From: Parapedobacter pyrenivorans
GTDB taxonomy: Bacteria > Bacteroidota > Bacteroidia > Sphingobacteriales > Sphingobacteriaceae
Direction: 5' to 3'
DNA: 64,000 bases
NCBI RefSeq assembly: GCF_014636865.1
Contig: NZ_BMER01000001.1
Coordinates: 1,352,718-1,416,717, forward strand
The position numbers and the translations under genes were made by a program. How positions within the stretch are numbered: the stretch's first letter is position 1; each line of letters begins with the position of its first letter. This document shows positions 41,926 through 49,539 of the stretch, piece by piece. The notes beneath the pieces are model-generated. The model did no database searches and was not told the DNA's origin. It saw nothing but the letters and a program-made list of their open reading frames with translations.

Positions 41926-42723
41926 TTATTTTATTTTCTTTTTCCGGTTTTTTGCCAAGCCAAAATTAAAGTCCAATTTTAACGAACCTTCGTCATCGTT
42001 GGAGAACGTAACCAATTTTTCCTCCCGTTGATCAACCGTGCCCACCACATAATTGAGAATATTGCTGATGCCGAAAGGCTGTCGGCCCGTGTTTTCCGCG
42101 GCCAATAGGGTTTCTTCCTCTTCCTCCAATACCACCAGCGGTTGGATGTCGGGCACGGCGGCGACTGCTTCTGCCGGGATGGTTTGCAAAGTGGGCTGCG
42201 TTTCAGCAGCCTGGATTGGCGCCGTTGGCGTGTCCTTCGGTGAAGCAATTTCATGGGCCGCCAGCTGTTGGATTTCAGTGGATTCGGCCGGGAGATTCTT
42301 CGGTTGCACCGCTGTGGCTATCGTGCGTTGACGGTTCTTTTTTGTAAATACGCGTTTCAACTGTACGATGTCTAACGGCTCGACTTCGGGTATGGGCTCC
42401 GGTGTTGGCGCTTTCGCGGTCACATCGATCCCGGCGGGATCGCTGGCGACTTCCTCATGGGTGGCAACCCGGCCTTGTAGGTAGGTAACCGGTATTGGCC
42501 GGTTGTACCAGTAGACCATACCACAAACCATCAGGATGGCTGCAGCGACGGACATCCATCGCGTAGTAAAGCGACGCTTTTTTAGCGGGATTACCGGATG
42601 GCTTTGCTGCGCGTCCAATTGCGTCGCTATGCGATCCCACAGCCCCGCGGGGACGTTGGGTTTGAAGTCTTTGAACTTATCGGCCAGCTGCCGGTCAAAC
42701 TCATTTTTCTCATTTGGGTTCAT
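41926..42723 (-). CDS. Single-pass membrane protein, probable anti-sigma factor
   Basis: A 265-residue protein with a cytoplasmic N-terminus (NEFDRQLADKFKDFKPNVPA, then GLWDRIATQLDAQQ), one membrane helix at about residues 52-70 (SVAAAILMVCGMVYWY) and a periplasmic part rich in Pro, Ala and Glu. The layout and the 14-base overlap with the ECF sigma gene point to an anti-sigma factor. It lacks a recognisable zinc (ZAS) or FecR signature, so the assignment rests on topology and context. A role as a general envelope protein remains possible. Confidence 0.65.
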   Translation of the reverse strand: MNPNEKNEFDRQLADKFKDFKPNVPAGLWDRIATQLDAQQSHPVIPLKKRRFTTRWMSVAAAILMVCGMVYWYNRPIPVTYLQGRVATHEEVASDPAGIDVTAKAPTPEPIPEVEPLDIVQLKRVFTKKNRQRTIATAVQPKNLPAESTEIQQLAAHEIASPKDTPTAPIQAAETQPTLQTIPAEAVAAVPDIQPLVVLEEEEETLLAAENTGRQPFGISNILNYVVGTVDQREEKLVTFSNDDEGSLKLDFNFGLAKNRKKKIK

Positions 42724-43267
42724 GTGTCCCTCCTTCTCGTTGTTTTATTCGTTCTTTGAGCCACGCCCGTGCCCTTGACAATTGGGATTTGGACGCACCC
42801 TCACTGATGCGCAATGTCGCTGCGATTTCCTTATGCGAAAACCCTTCCAACGCGTACATGTTAAACACGATGCGATAGCCTTCGGGAAGTGCCTGGATGA
42901 GCCGCAACAAATCGTCGCATTCCAAGCTATCCATCGAAAAGGTATGCTGCGCATTGTCGTACACCTCATCGATTTCAACCTGCTGGCCGTTTCGGCTATT
43001 CCGCCGGTAGGTCTCGATGGCTGTATTGACGATGATCCTTCGTATCCAACCTTCGAATGAGCCTTCCCCACGATAACTATCGATGCTGCCGAAGACCTTT
43101 ATAAATCCCGTTTGGAGCATATCTTCCGCTTCAAATGTGCTTTGTGCGTAGCGCATGCACACACCCAGTAGTTGCGGTGCCATCGCGTGGTACAGTTTTT
43201 CCTGTGCCTGGCGACTGCCGGTCTTGCAGCCTTCGTACAAACCATCGAGTATAACCGTTTGCTCCAA
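42710..43267 (-). CDS. ECF RNA polymerase sigma factor
   Basis: A group IV sigma-70 factor of about 185 residues. Region 2 is visible in AQEKLYHAMAPQLLGVCMRY and AEDMLQTGFIKVFGSIDSYR, with FEGWIRRIIVNTAIETYRR; region 4 is LPEGYRIVFNMYALEGFSHK plus EIAATLRISEGASKSQLSRA. No ATG suits the N-terminus; I use TTG at 43267, giving MEQTVILDGLYEGC. The pdhC terminator (43323-43350) lies just upstream, so the gene cannot start far above this point, and a weak -7-like TATCTTAC lies at 43293-43300 (minus strand). It overlaps the anti-sigma gene by 14 bases. Confidence 0.88.
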   Translation of the reverse strand: MEQTVILDGLYEGCKTGSRQAQEKLYHAMAPQLLGVCMRYAQSTFEAEDMLQTGFIKVFGSIDSYRGEGSFEGWIRRIIVNTAIETYRRNSRNGQQVEIDEVYDNAQHTFSMDSLECDDLLRLIQALPEGYRIVFNMYALEGFSHKEIAATLRISEGASKSQLSRARAWLKERIKQREGGTHEPK

Positions 43268-43322
43268 TTGCGGTGTGTTTATTAGGATGACGGTAAGATA
43301 AGCAAAAAGGTTGCATGGCAAT

Positions 43323-43350
43323 AAAAAAAGCCGCTCGTGAGAGCGGCTTT
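43323..43350 (-). terminator. Rho-independent terminator after pdhC
   Basis: A perfect ten-base-pair stem, AAAGCCGCTC/GAGCGGCTTT (43327-43336 and 43341-43350) with a four-base loop; on the minus strand it is followed by a run of seven Ts. It ends the pdhA-pdhC transcript 24 bases after the pdhC stop and separates it from the sigma factor operon. Confidence 0.85.
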
Positions 43351-43373
43351 CAAAACTTTTGAGCAGTAGCTTG

Positions 43374-45068
43374 CTAGGCCAATATGCGTACCGGCTCTTC
43401 GAGCAGCGATTTGAGTGTTTGCAGGAATGCCGCTCCTGTTGCTCCATCGACTACCCGATGATCGCACGTGAGCGTCACCTTCATGATATTGCCCGGCACG
43501 ATCTGTCCGTTTTTCACGACAGGTACCTGATCGATGCCGCCAATGGCCAGGATACAGGAGTCGGGCGCGTTGATGATAGCCGTGAATTCATCGATGCCGA
43601 ACATGCCCAGGTTAGATACCGTAAAGGTAGAGCCTTCCCAGTCGGCAGGCTGTAATTTTTTGGCTTTTGCCCGTTGTGCAAATTCTTTCACTTCTGCAGA
43701 AATGTGCGACAGCGATTTTCCATCGGCAAAACGTACGACAGGCACTAATAACCCGTCCTCTACCGCGACAGCCACACCGATATTCACGTGTTCGTTGTAG
43801 CGGATCTTATCACCCTGCCACGAAGCATTGACGGCTGGATGTTGTTTCAACGCAGCAGCTGCTGCTTTGATTACCAGGTCATTGAATGATACTTTGACGG
43901 GTGCCACCTCATTGATTTTGGTCCTGGCCTGCATGGCGCTGTCCATGTTGATTTTGATGGTGAGGTAGAAGTGCGGAATGACAAATGTTTCAGAAAGCCT
44001 TCTGCTGATGGTTTTACGCATTTGCGTAACCACTTTTTCAGTATAGCGTTCTTCGCCTACAAATTGGGGGATGTTGACGGTGGTGGTGCGGCTTTCGCCG
44101 GCGCCGGGTTGTGCTGCTGCCGTCGGCGCTGCTGCTTTCGCGGCAGGCGTGTAGGACTCCACATCCTTTTTGATGATCCGGCCGCCATCGCCCGAACCCT
44201 TAACCTCACCCAGGCTGATCCCTTTATCTTTGGCAATTTTGCGGGCCAGCGGTGAAGCTTTTACGCGGGAATCCTCTTGTGAGGCAGGCGTCTCTTCGGG
44301 GGCTGCCGGTTGCGATGTTTTGGCCGCAGTTGGCGCTTCACCTCGGTCAGCGGTAGGTTTTTCCGCTTTCTCGGTTTTGCCGGTGCGTTGCTTGAGCAAC
44401 GGTTTGATGTCGGTGCCTTCTTTGCCTACGATGGCGATAATATCGTTTACTTTTGCCGCTTGGCCTTTTTCCACACCAATGTAGAGCAGGGTGCCGTCGG
44501 CATAAGCGGTCACTTCCATCGTGGCCTTATCGGTTTCCACATCGGCAATCGCATCATCGCTTTTAATGGTATCGCCCACCTTGAAATGCCATTCGGCGAT
44601 GACGCCCTCGGTCATCGTATCACTAAGCAGGGGCATGGTGATGACGGTAGCGCCCAATGACTCCGCGGTAACGTTTTCATCATCGTCGCCATCATCCTCG
44701 GCTGCAGTGGCTTTAGGCGCGCTTTCTTGGGCTGTTTCTTCGGTTTTTTCGTCTTTGCCTTGATCGCTTTTAGCTTGGTTGCCGGCCTCACCGCCTTTTC
44801 CGCCCTCCAACAACGCCTGGTAGTCTTCTCCCTCTTCCCCCAACACTGCGATAATTGCATCGACTGGTACGGCTTCACCTTCTTTGGGTCCAATATATAA
44901 TAAGGTTCCCTCCTGGTACGATTCGAAGTCCATCGTGGCCTTGTCGGTTTCCACTTCTGCTACCAAATCACCGGAACCGACTTTGTCGCCTACTTTTTTG
45001 TGCCACTTTGCGATCACCCCTTCGGTCATGGTGTCACTCATCTTGGGCATTCTAACTACTTCAGCCAT
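43374..45068 (-). CDS. pdhC: Pyruvate dehydrogenase E2: dihydrolipoamide acetyltransferase
   Basis: A 564-residue E2 subunit that transfers acetyl groups from lipoamide to CoA in the pyruvate dehydrogenase complex. It has two lipoyl domains (EVETDKATMDF with Lys43, and DVETDKATMEV), each followed by an Ala/Pro/Glu-rich linker, then the peripheral-subunit-binding domain (ASPLARKIAKDKGISLGEVK, GSGDGGRIIKKDV) and the catalytic domain with TCDHRVVDGATGAAF, carrying the active-site His and Asp. It lies 51 bases downstream of pdhA. The E1 beta gene is absent, as is usual in Bacteroidota. A strong terminator follows. Confidence 0.95.
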   Translation of the reverse strand: MAEVVRMPKMSDTMTEGVIAKWHKKVGDKVGSGDLVAEVETDKATMDFESYQEGTLLYIGPKEGEAVPVDAIIAVLGEEGEDYQALLEGGKGGEAGNQAKSDQGKDEKTEETAQESAPKATAAEDDGDDDENVTAESLGATVITMPLLSDTMTEGVIAEWHFKVGDTIKSDDAIADVETDKATMEVTAYADGTLLYIGVEKGQAAKVNDIIAIVGKEGTDIKPLLKQRTGKTEKAEKPTADRGEAPTAAKTSQPAAPEETPASQEDSRVKASPLARKIAKDKGISLGEVKGSGDGGRIIKKDVESYTPAAKAAAPTAAAQPGAGESRTTTVNIPQFVGEERYTEKVVTQMRKTISRRLSETFVIPHFYLTIKINMDSAMQARTKINEVAPVKVSFNDLVIKAAAAALKQHPAVNASWQGDKIRYNEHVNIGVAVAVEDGLLVPVVRFADGKSLSHISAEVKEFAQRAKAKKLQPADWEGSTFTVSNLGMFGIDEFTAIINAPDSCILAIGGIDQVPVVKNGQIVPGNIMKVTLTCDHRVVDGATGAAFLQTLKSLLEEPVRILA

Positions 45069-45119
45069 GTTGTATGCGGTTAATCCTTTATTAAACGTTA
45101 ATTAGCTATTTCAAATACT

Positions 45120-46115
45120 TCAATCCATGATGTAGGGATAGTCACCCTGCACGTACACATCTTTGTACAATTCTTCCGGTTCAGGATAGGGAGATTCTTC
45201 GGCAAACGTTACGCTTTCGTCAACTGTTTTCTTGATTTCGGCGTCTACTTGTGCAAACCATTCATCATTGGCATATTTCTTATCAACGATGGCTGCTTTG
45301 GTCACAACCAGCGGATCGCGACCCTTATACTCTTCCAATTCTTCTTTTGTACGGTATTTGGCAGGATCGGACATGGAGTGCCCCTTGTAGCGATAGGTTC
45401 GCATTTCCAGGAACGTGGGGCCGTCGCCGCTACGTGCGCGTTGCACGGCTTCGTCCATTGCATTGTGTACGGCCACGACGTCCATACCATCTACGGGTGC
45501 GCTAGGCATGTCAAAACCAAGCGCCATTTTGTAAATATCAATCATGTTGGTTGTGCGGGCTACGGATGTGCCCATGGCATACCCATTGTTTTCGCAGACG
45601 AAAATGACAGGTAGCTTCCACAACATGGCCATATTCAGCGCCTCATTGAAAGCACCTTGCCTTACGGCACCATCGCCCATGTAACACACACACACGTTAT
45701 CCGTACCGTTATATTTCTCGGCAAAAGCGATACCTGCACCCAAGGGAATCTGTCCGCCTACGATGCCGTGACCACCCATGAACTTATGTTCTTTGCTGAA
45801 AAAGTGCATCGACCCGCCTTTTCCTTTGGAACATCCGGTGGCTTTGCCAAAAAGCTCAGCCATGGCCGCATTGGCCGATATACCCTTAGCGATGGCATGG
45901 GCATGGTCACGGTAAGCGGTGATCATGGAATCCTCGGGGCGTAACACGGACATCGCACCCGCTACCACCGCCTCTTGGCCGATGTAGAGGTGGCAAAACC
46001 CGCGGATTTTTTGCTGTCCGTACAATTGACCTGCCTTCTCTTCAAATTTACGCATGAGCAGCATGGACTTATACCACTCCAAGTAAGTTTCTTTTTTTAT
46101 CGGTGTCGAACTCAT
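45120..46115 (-). CDS. pdhA: Pyruvate dehydrogenase E1 component, alpha subunit
   Basis: A 331-residue thiamine-diphosphate-dependent E1 alpha subunit that decarboxylates pyruvate together with a separately encoded beta subunit. Family blocks are RKFEEKAGQLYGQQKIRGF, LYIGQEAVVAGAM, ITAYRDHAHAIAKG, GGSMHFFSKE, GDGAVRQGAFNEALNMA (the ThDP-binding GDG...N motif) and TYRYKGHSMSDPAKYRTKEE. Length is normal. It is the first gene of the operon with pdhC and has a well-spaced promoter upstream. The neighbour on the other side is the divergent C-terminal protease gene. Confidence 0.95.
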   Translation of the reverse strand: MSSTPIKKETYLEWYKSMLLMRKFEEKAGQLYGQQKIRGFCHLYIGQEAVVAGAMSVLRPEDSMITAYRDHAHAIAKGISANAAMAELFGKATGCSKGKGGSMHFFSKEHKFMGGHGIVGGQIPLGAGIAFAEKYNGTDNVCVCYMGDGAVRQGAFNEALNMAMLWKLPVIFVCENNGYAMGTSVARTTNMIDIYKMALGFDMPSAPVDGMDVVAVHNAMDEAVQRARSGDGPTFLEMRTYRYKGHSMSDPAKYRTKEELEEYKGRDPLVVTKAAIVDKKYANDEWFAQVDAEIKKTVDESVTFAEESPYPEPEELYKDVYVQGDYPYIMD

Positions 46116-46150
46116 TTCAACGTTTATTAGCTAACCTAATTTTTGGAAGG

Positions 46151-46182
46151 CAAACTTAGATAAAATTGTTGTTATATGCAAT
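46151..46182 (-). promoter_or_regulatory. Promoter of pdhA-pdhC
   Basis: On the minus strand TTG (46179-46181) is followed after 20 bases by TAAGTTTG (46151-46158), a full -7 match, 35 bases before the pdhA start. The -33 element overlaps one copy of a TATATGCAA direct repeat. Confidence 0.55.
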
Positions 46183-46215
46183 TTACGCCAGTGGCATATC
46201 ACATAATATATGCAA
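46173..46215. repeat. TATATGCAA direct repeats around a GCCAGTGGC palindrome
   Basis: TATATGCAA occurs at 46173-46181 and 46207-46215 (34 bases apart) and between them lies the inverted repeat GCCA-G-TGGC (46187-46195). The block sits between the divergent pdhA and protease promoters and overlaps the pdhA -33 element, so it is well placed as an operator. No regulator is known from this sequence. Confidence 0.4.
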
Positions 46216-46253
46216 GTATTGGCCGTGTTTAATCATTTTGTGAAACTTGGTTA

Positions 46254-46284
46254 TTGGTATTCGTTACAATTTGTTTTAACTTTA
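46254..46284 (+). promoter_or_regulatory. Putative promoter of the C-terminal protease gene
   Basis: TTG (46254-46256), 20 bases, then TAACTTTA (46277-46284), one mismatch from TAnnTTTG. It lies about 30 bases before the ATG at 46313. Confidence 0.4.
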
Positions 46285-46312
46285 ATTGTTTTTTGATTTT
46301 GACACACCACAA

Positions 46313-48046
46313 ATGAACCACAGCAAACACCTATTGGGCGCAAACCGCGTTGCCATCTTGGTTGTCATTTTATTGCTTTTTTCCGCATTTGCTGCGGTGA
46401 AGGATGATTTGTTCCTAATCAGCAAGAATCTGGATATTTTTTCTGCCGTATACCGGCAGATTAGCATCAACTATGTGGATGAGACAGACCCTGATAAACT
46501 GATTAAAACAGCCGTAGATGCCATGCTTGATGGTCTCGATCCGTATACGGAATATGTGCAGGAAGCGGATATCGACGATTACAAGCTAAAGTATGTGGAC
46601 ACGAGATACGGCGGCATAGGTACCACTACGTTTAACCGCGACCGTCGTGTTTATATTGCCGAGTTATATCCTGGATATCCAGCTGATCGTGCAGGATTGC
46701 AGGTGGGTGATGAACTGGTCCGTATTGACGGGAATTCGTTGGAAAATAAATCGACCACGGTGATAAGCCAATTGTTGCGGGGCGTGGAACACAGCGAGGT
46801 GAGACTTCAAATAAAGCGCCCGCAACGCGACACGCTATTGGAACTTTCCATTACGCGCGAGGCGATACGGCAGCCCAATGTAAGTCACATCGCCTTATTG
46901 GACGGCGGTGTGGGCTACATCAAGCTGGATAAATTTCTGGAGCGGTCTGCTACCGAAGTCGAGGCGGCCGTAACCGATTTACAGAAGGAGGGTAAGCTCA
47001 AGGGCTTGGTTATCGATCTGCGCGATAATGGCGGTGGTATTTTGCAGGAAGCGGTGAGGGTCGTCAACCTGTTTGTGCCTCCTGGAGAGCTTGTGGTAAG
47101 CCAACGGGGTAAAAATACGACTAAAGCCAATAGCTACCGGACAACCGTGAAAGCCGTGGCTCCGGAAATCCCGTTGGCCGTACTGATTAACCAACACTCC
47201 GCTTCTGCTGCGGAAATTGTGGCGGGTGCGTTGCAAGACCTGGATAGGGCGGTGGTGGTGGGGGAAAGGAGCTTTGGGAAAGGGTTAGTGCAGCAGACCT
47301 TTCACATTCCCTATAATAACCTGGTAAAAGTAACCGTTGCGAAATATTATACCCCCTCCGGCCGATGTATCCAAGCCTTAGATTTTGCACACCGCGACGA
47401 CAATGGCGATTATACACACGTGTCGGATTCAATGATCAAAGCATTTAATACCAAAAGGGGCCGGGTGGTATATGACGGTAGTGGTATCCATCCCGACATT
47501 ACCGTGAAAAAAAAGGCCTATAGCCCGGTTACGAAAACACTATTGCATCACCACCTGATTTTTGATTATGCAACGACCTTTAAACAAACCCACCGCCAAA
47601 TTCCGGGTCCGAAGAGCTTTGAAGTGAGTGAGACGCAGTATGCTGATTTCATCCGGTTTCTGGAAGATAAGGACTACCCTTACTTTTCCAAAACCGAAAC
47701 CTCATTGCGGCAGCTGAAAGCCTTGGCGGAGGCCGAACGGAAACCCGATGATATTCTTCAGGAATTAACCATGCTGGAGCATCAGCTGTCGGATAGCAAG
47801 CAACGGGACCTGTTTAACCACCGGGAAGAGCTAAAAGCTGTGCTGGGCAACGAAATCATCTCCCGTTATTACTACGGGCAAGGCCGGACTACCTTTTCAT
47901 TTAAGCACGACGGCCAATTGCAACGTGCCCGGGCACTGCTGACGCTTGCTACCGATGAATATTACAGCATCCTCGCCGGTGAAGGAAAGTATAATGAAAT
48001 AGGCCGCCCGGAAACATTCCTAGCCGTGGCGGAAGCCGCAAACTAG
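46313..48046 (+). CDS. C-terminal processing peptidase (S41 family)
   Basis: A 577-residue periplasmic protease with an N-terminal membrane/signal helix (VAILVVILLLFSAFAA). A TTG at 46286 extends the frame, but the ATG at 46313 is the likelier start. A PDZ domain (YIAELYPGYPADRAGLQVGD) covers about residues 85-170; the catalytic serine lies in NQHSASAAEIVAGAL and the general-base lysine in ERSFGKGLVQQTF, the S41 Ser-Lys dyad. A C-terminal helical region of about 150 residues is typical of Bacteroidota members. It cleaves proteins from their C-terminal end in the periplasm. It is divergent from pdhA. Confidence 0.92.
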   Translation: MNHSKHLLGANRVAILVVILLLFSAFAAVKDDLFLISKNLDIFSAVYRQISINYVDETDPDKLIKTAVDAMLDGLDPYTEYVQEADIDDYKLKYVDTRYGGIGTTTFNRDRRVYIAELYPGYPADRAGLQVGDELVRIDGNSLENKSTTVISQLLRGVEHSEVRLQIKRPQRDTLLELSITREAIRQPNVSHIALLDGGVGYIKLDKFLERSATEVEAAVTDLQKEGKLKGLVIDLRDNGGGILQEAVRVVNLFVPPGELVVSQRGKNTTKANSYRTTVKAVAPEIPLAVLINQHSASAAEIVAGALQDLDRAVVVGERSFGKGLVQQTFHIPYNNLVKVTVAKYYTPSGRCIQALDFAHRDDNGDYTHVSDSMIKAFNTKRGRVVYDGSGIHPDITVKKKAYSPVTKTLLHHHLIFDYATTFKQTHRQIPGPKSFEVSETQYADFIRFLEDKDYPYFSKTETSLRQLKALAEAERKPDDILQELTMLEHQLSDSKQRDLFNHREELKAVLGNEIISRYYYGQGRTTFSFKHDGQLQRARALLTLATDEYYSILAGEGKYNEIGRPETFLAVAEAAN

Positions 48047-48062
48047 CGATATAGCATGTTTG

Positions 48063-49442
48063 TTATTCGCCGATGGCGTAGTACTGGAACCCCAACTCGT
48101 CAAGCTTGCTACCCGAAAGCAATTTCCTGCCGTCGAATACGAATGCAGGTTTCATCATGTGGTCCTTGATGCGGTGCCAATCATAGGTTTTGAATTCATC
48201 CCATTCGGTAAGCACGGCGATGGCATGTGCACGTTCCGCGGCATCGTAAGGGTCGCCTACCACGGAGACCAGCCTGCGGTTTTCCGCTGGCGTGCGTGTG
48301 CCGAGGTAATCCAGGTCGGCGTAGACCTGTTCGGCCGTCACCTTGGGATCGTAAACGACGATGCTGGCCTCCTCGCTGAGCAGCGCATCGGCCACGTAAA
48401 TGGCCGCTGACTCGCGCGTATCATTGGTGTCCTTCTTGAAGGCCCAACCCAGGAAGGAAATCTTCTTGCCCGACACGGTATTATACATGGTCTGCACGAT
48501 GTTATCCGCGAAGCGGTGCTTCTGGTGATCGTTCATGGTGATGACCTGCTCCCAGTAGTGGGCCACCTCCTGCAAGCCATAGCTGCGGGCAATGTAGACC
48601 AGGTTGAGGATGTCCTTCTGGAAACAGGAACCGCCGAAGCCCACGGAAGCTTTCAGGAACTTGGAGCCGATTCGGCTATCCGTACCGATGGCCCTGGCCA
48701 CTTCATCGACATTGGCCCCGGTGCGCTCGCAGAGCTCGGAGATGGCATTGATGGAGGATACGCGCTGGGCGAGGAAGGCATTGGCGGTCAGCTTGGACAG
48801 CTCGGAAGACCACAGGTTGGTGGTGAGGATACGCTCACGGGGTACCCACGAAGCGTAGACATCCACCAGGGCCTGCACCGCTTCGGCATTTTCCCCGCCG
48901 ATGAGTACCCGGTCGGGATCGTGGAGATCTTCGATAGCCGTCCCCTCGGCGAGGAACTCGGGATTGGAAAGGATATGGAAGTTCACACCACTTCCCGTGT
49001 TGTGAAGGATGCTCTTAAGTGCTTCGGCCGTACGCACGGGCAGGGTGGATTTCTCCACGATGATCTTATCGGATTTGGAGGCAGCGGCAATCTGCCGTGC
49101 GCAGAGTTCAATGAATTTCAGGTCGGCAGCCATGCCCTTGCCCTTGCCGTAGGTTTTGGTTGGGGTATTCACCGAAATGAACACCATGTCCGCGTCGGCG
49201 ATGGCGGTATCCACATCGGTGGAAAAAAACAGGTTGCGCCCACGGGCCTCAGCCACCACGCCGGCCAGCCCCGGCTCGTACACGGGCAGCTTGGAGAGGT
49301 CCGAATCGTTCCAGGCAGCAATGCGCTGCTCATTGATGTCTACAATCGTAACGGTGATATCCGGGCATTTCTGAGCGATGACCGACATGGTGGGACCACC
49401 AACGTAGCCCGCACCGATACAGCATATTTTTTTAACCTTCAT
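48063..49442 (-). CDS. ugd: UDP-glucose 6-dehydrogenase
   Basis: A 459-residue enzyme that oxidises UDP-glucose to UDP-glucuronate with two NAD per turn, feeding surface polysaccharide synthesis. The ATG at 49442 is used (a codon at 49466 would add eight residues). The NAD-binding loop is [13 protein letters not shown], the catalytic Cys is in [14 protein letters not shown], and the Lys/Asn of the active site lie in [37 protein letters not shown] is the UDP-binding domain block. The [16 protein letters not shown] segment matches the eukaryote-like subfamily. It is convergent with the protease gene, 16 bases apart. Confidence 0.93.
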   Translation of the reverse strand: MKVKKICCIGAGYVGGPTMSVIAQKCPDITVTIVDINEQRIAAWNDSDLSKLPVYEPGLAGVVAEARGRNLFFSTDVDTAIADADMVFISVNTPTKTYGKGKGMAADLKFIELCARQIAAASKSDKIIVEKSTLPVRTAEALKSILHNTGSGVNFHILSNPEFLAEGTAIEDLHDPDRVLIGGENAEAVQALVDVYASWVPRERILTTNLWSSELSKLTANAFLAQRVSSINAISELCERTGANVDEVARAIGTDSRIGSKFLKASVGFGGSCFQKDILNLVYIARSYGLQEVAHYWEQVITMNDHQKHRFADNIVQTMYNTVSGKKISFLGWAFKKDTNDTRESAAIYVADALLSEEASIVVYDPKVTAEQVYADLDYLGTRTPAENRRLVSVVGDPYDAAERAHAIAVLTEWDEFKTYDWHRIKDHMMKPAFVFDGRKLLSGSKLDELGFQYYAIGE

Positions 49443-49463
49443 AAGCTTCTGCGTCTTGCGTGG

Positions 49464-49471
49464 CAAAAATA
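49464..49471 (-). promoter_or_regulatory. Putative -7 box of ugd
   Basis: TATTTTTG on the minus strand matches TAnnTTTG and lies 21 bases upstream of the ugd ATG. No clear -33 element is visible at the usual spacing. Confidence 0.35.
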
Positions 49472-49490
49472 TAATATTTTCCCAATATGC

Positions 49491-49520
49491 TTGTTAGTTC
49501 TTTCGTATTCCTTAATTTTA
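49491..49520 (+). promoter_or_regulatory. Putative promoter of dnaG
   Basis: TTG (49491-49493), 19 bases, TAATTTTA (49513-49520), one base off TAnnTTTG, 19 bases upstream of the GTG start codon. Confidence 0.4.
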
Positions 49521-49539
49521 CCCTACCAAAAAGTAGCGT

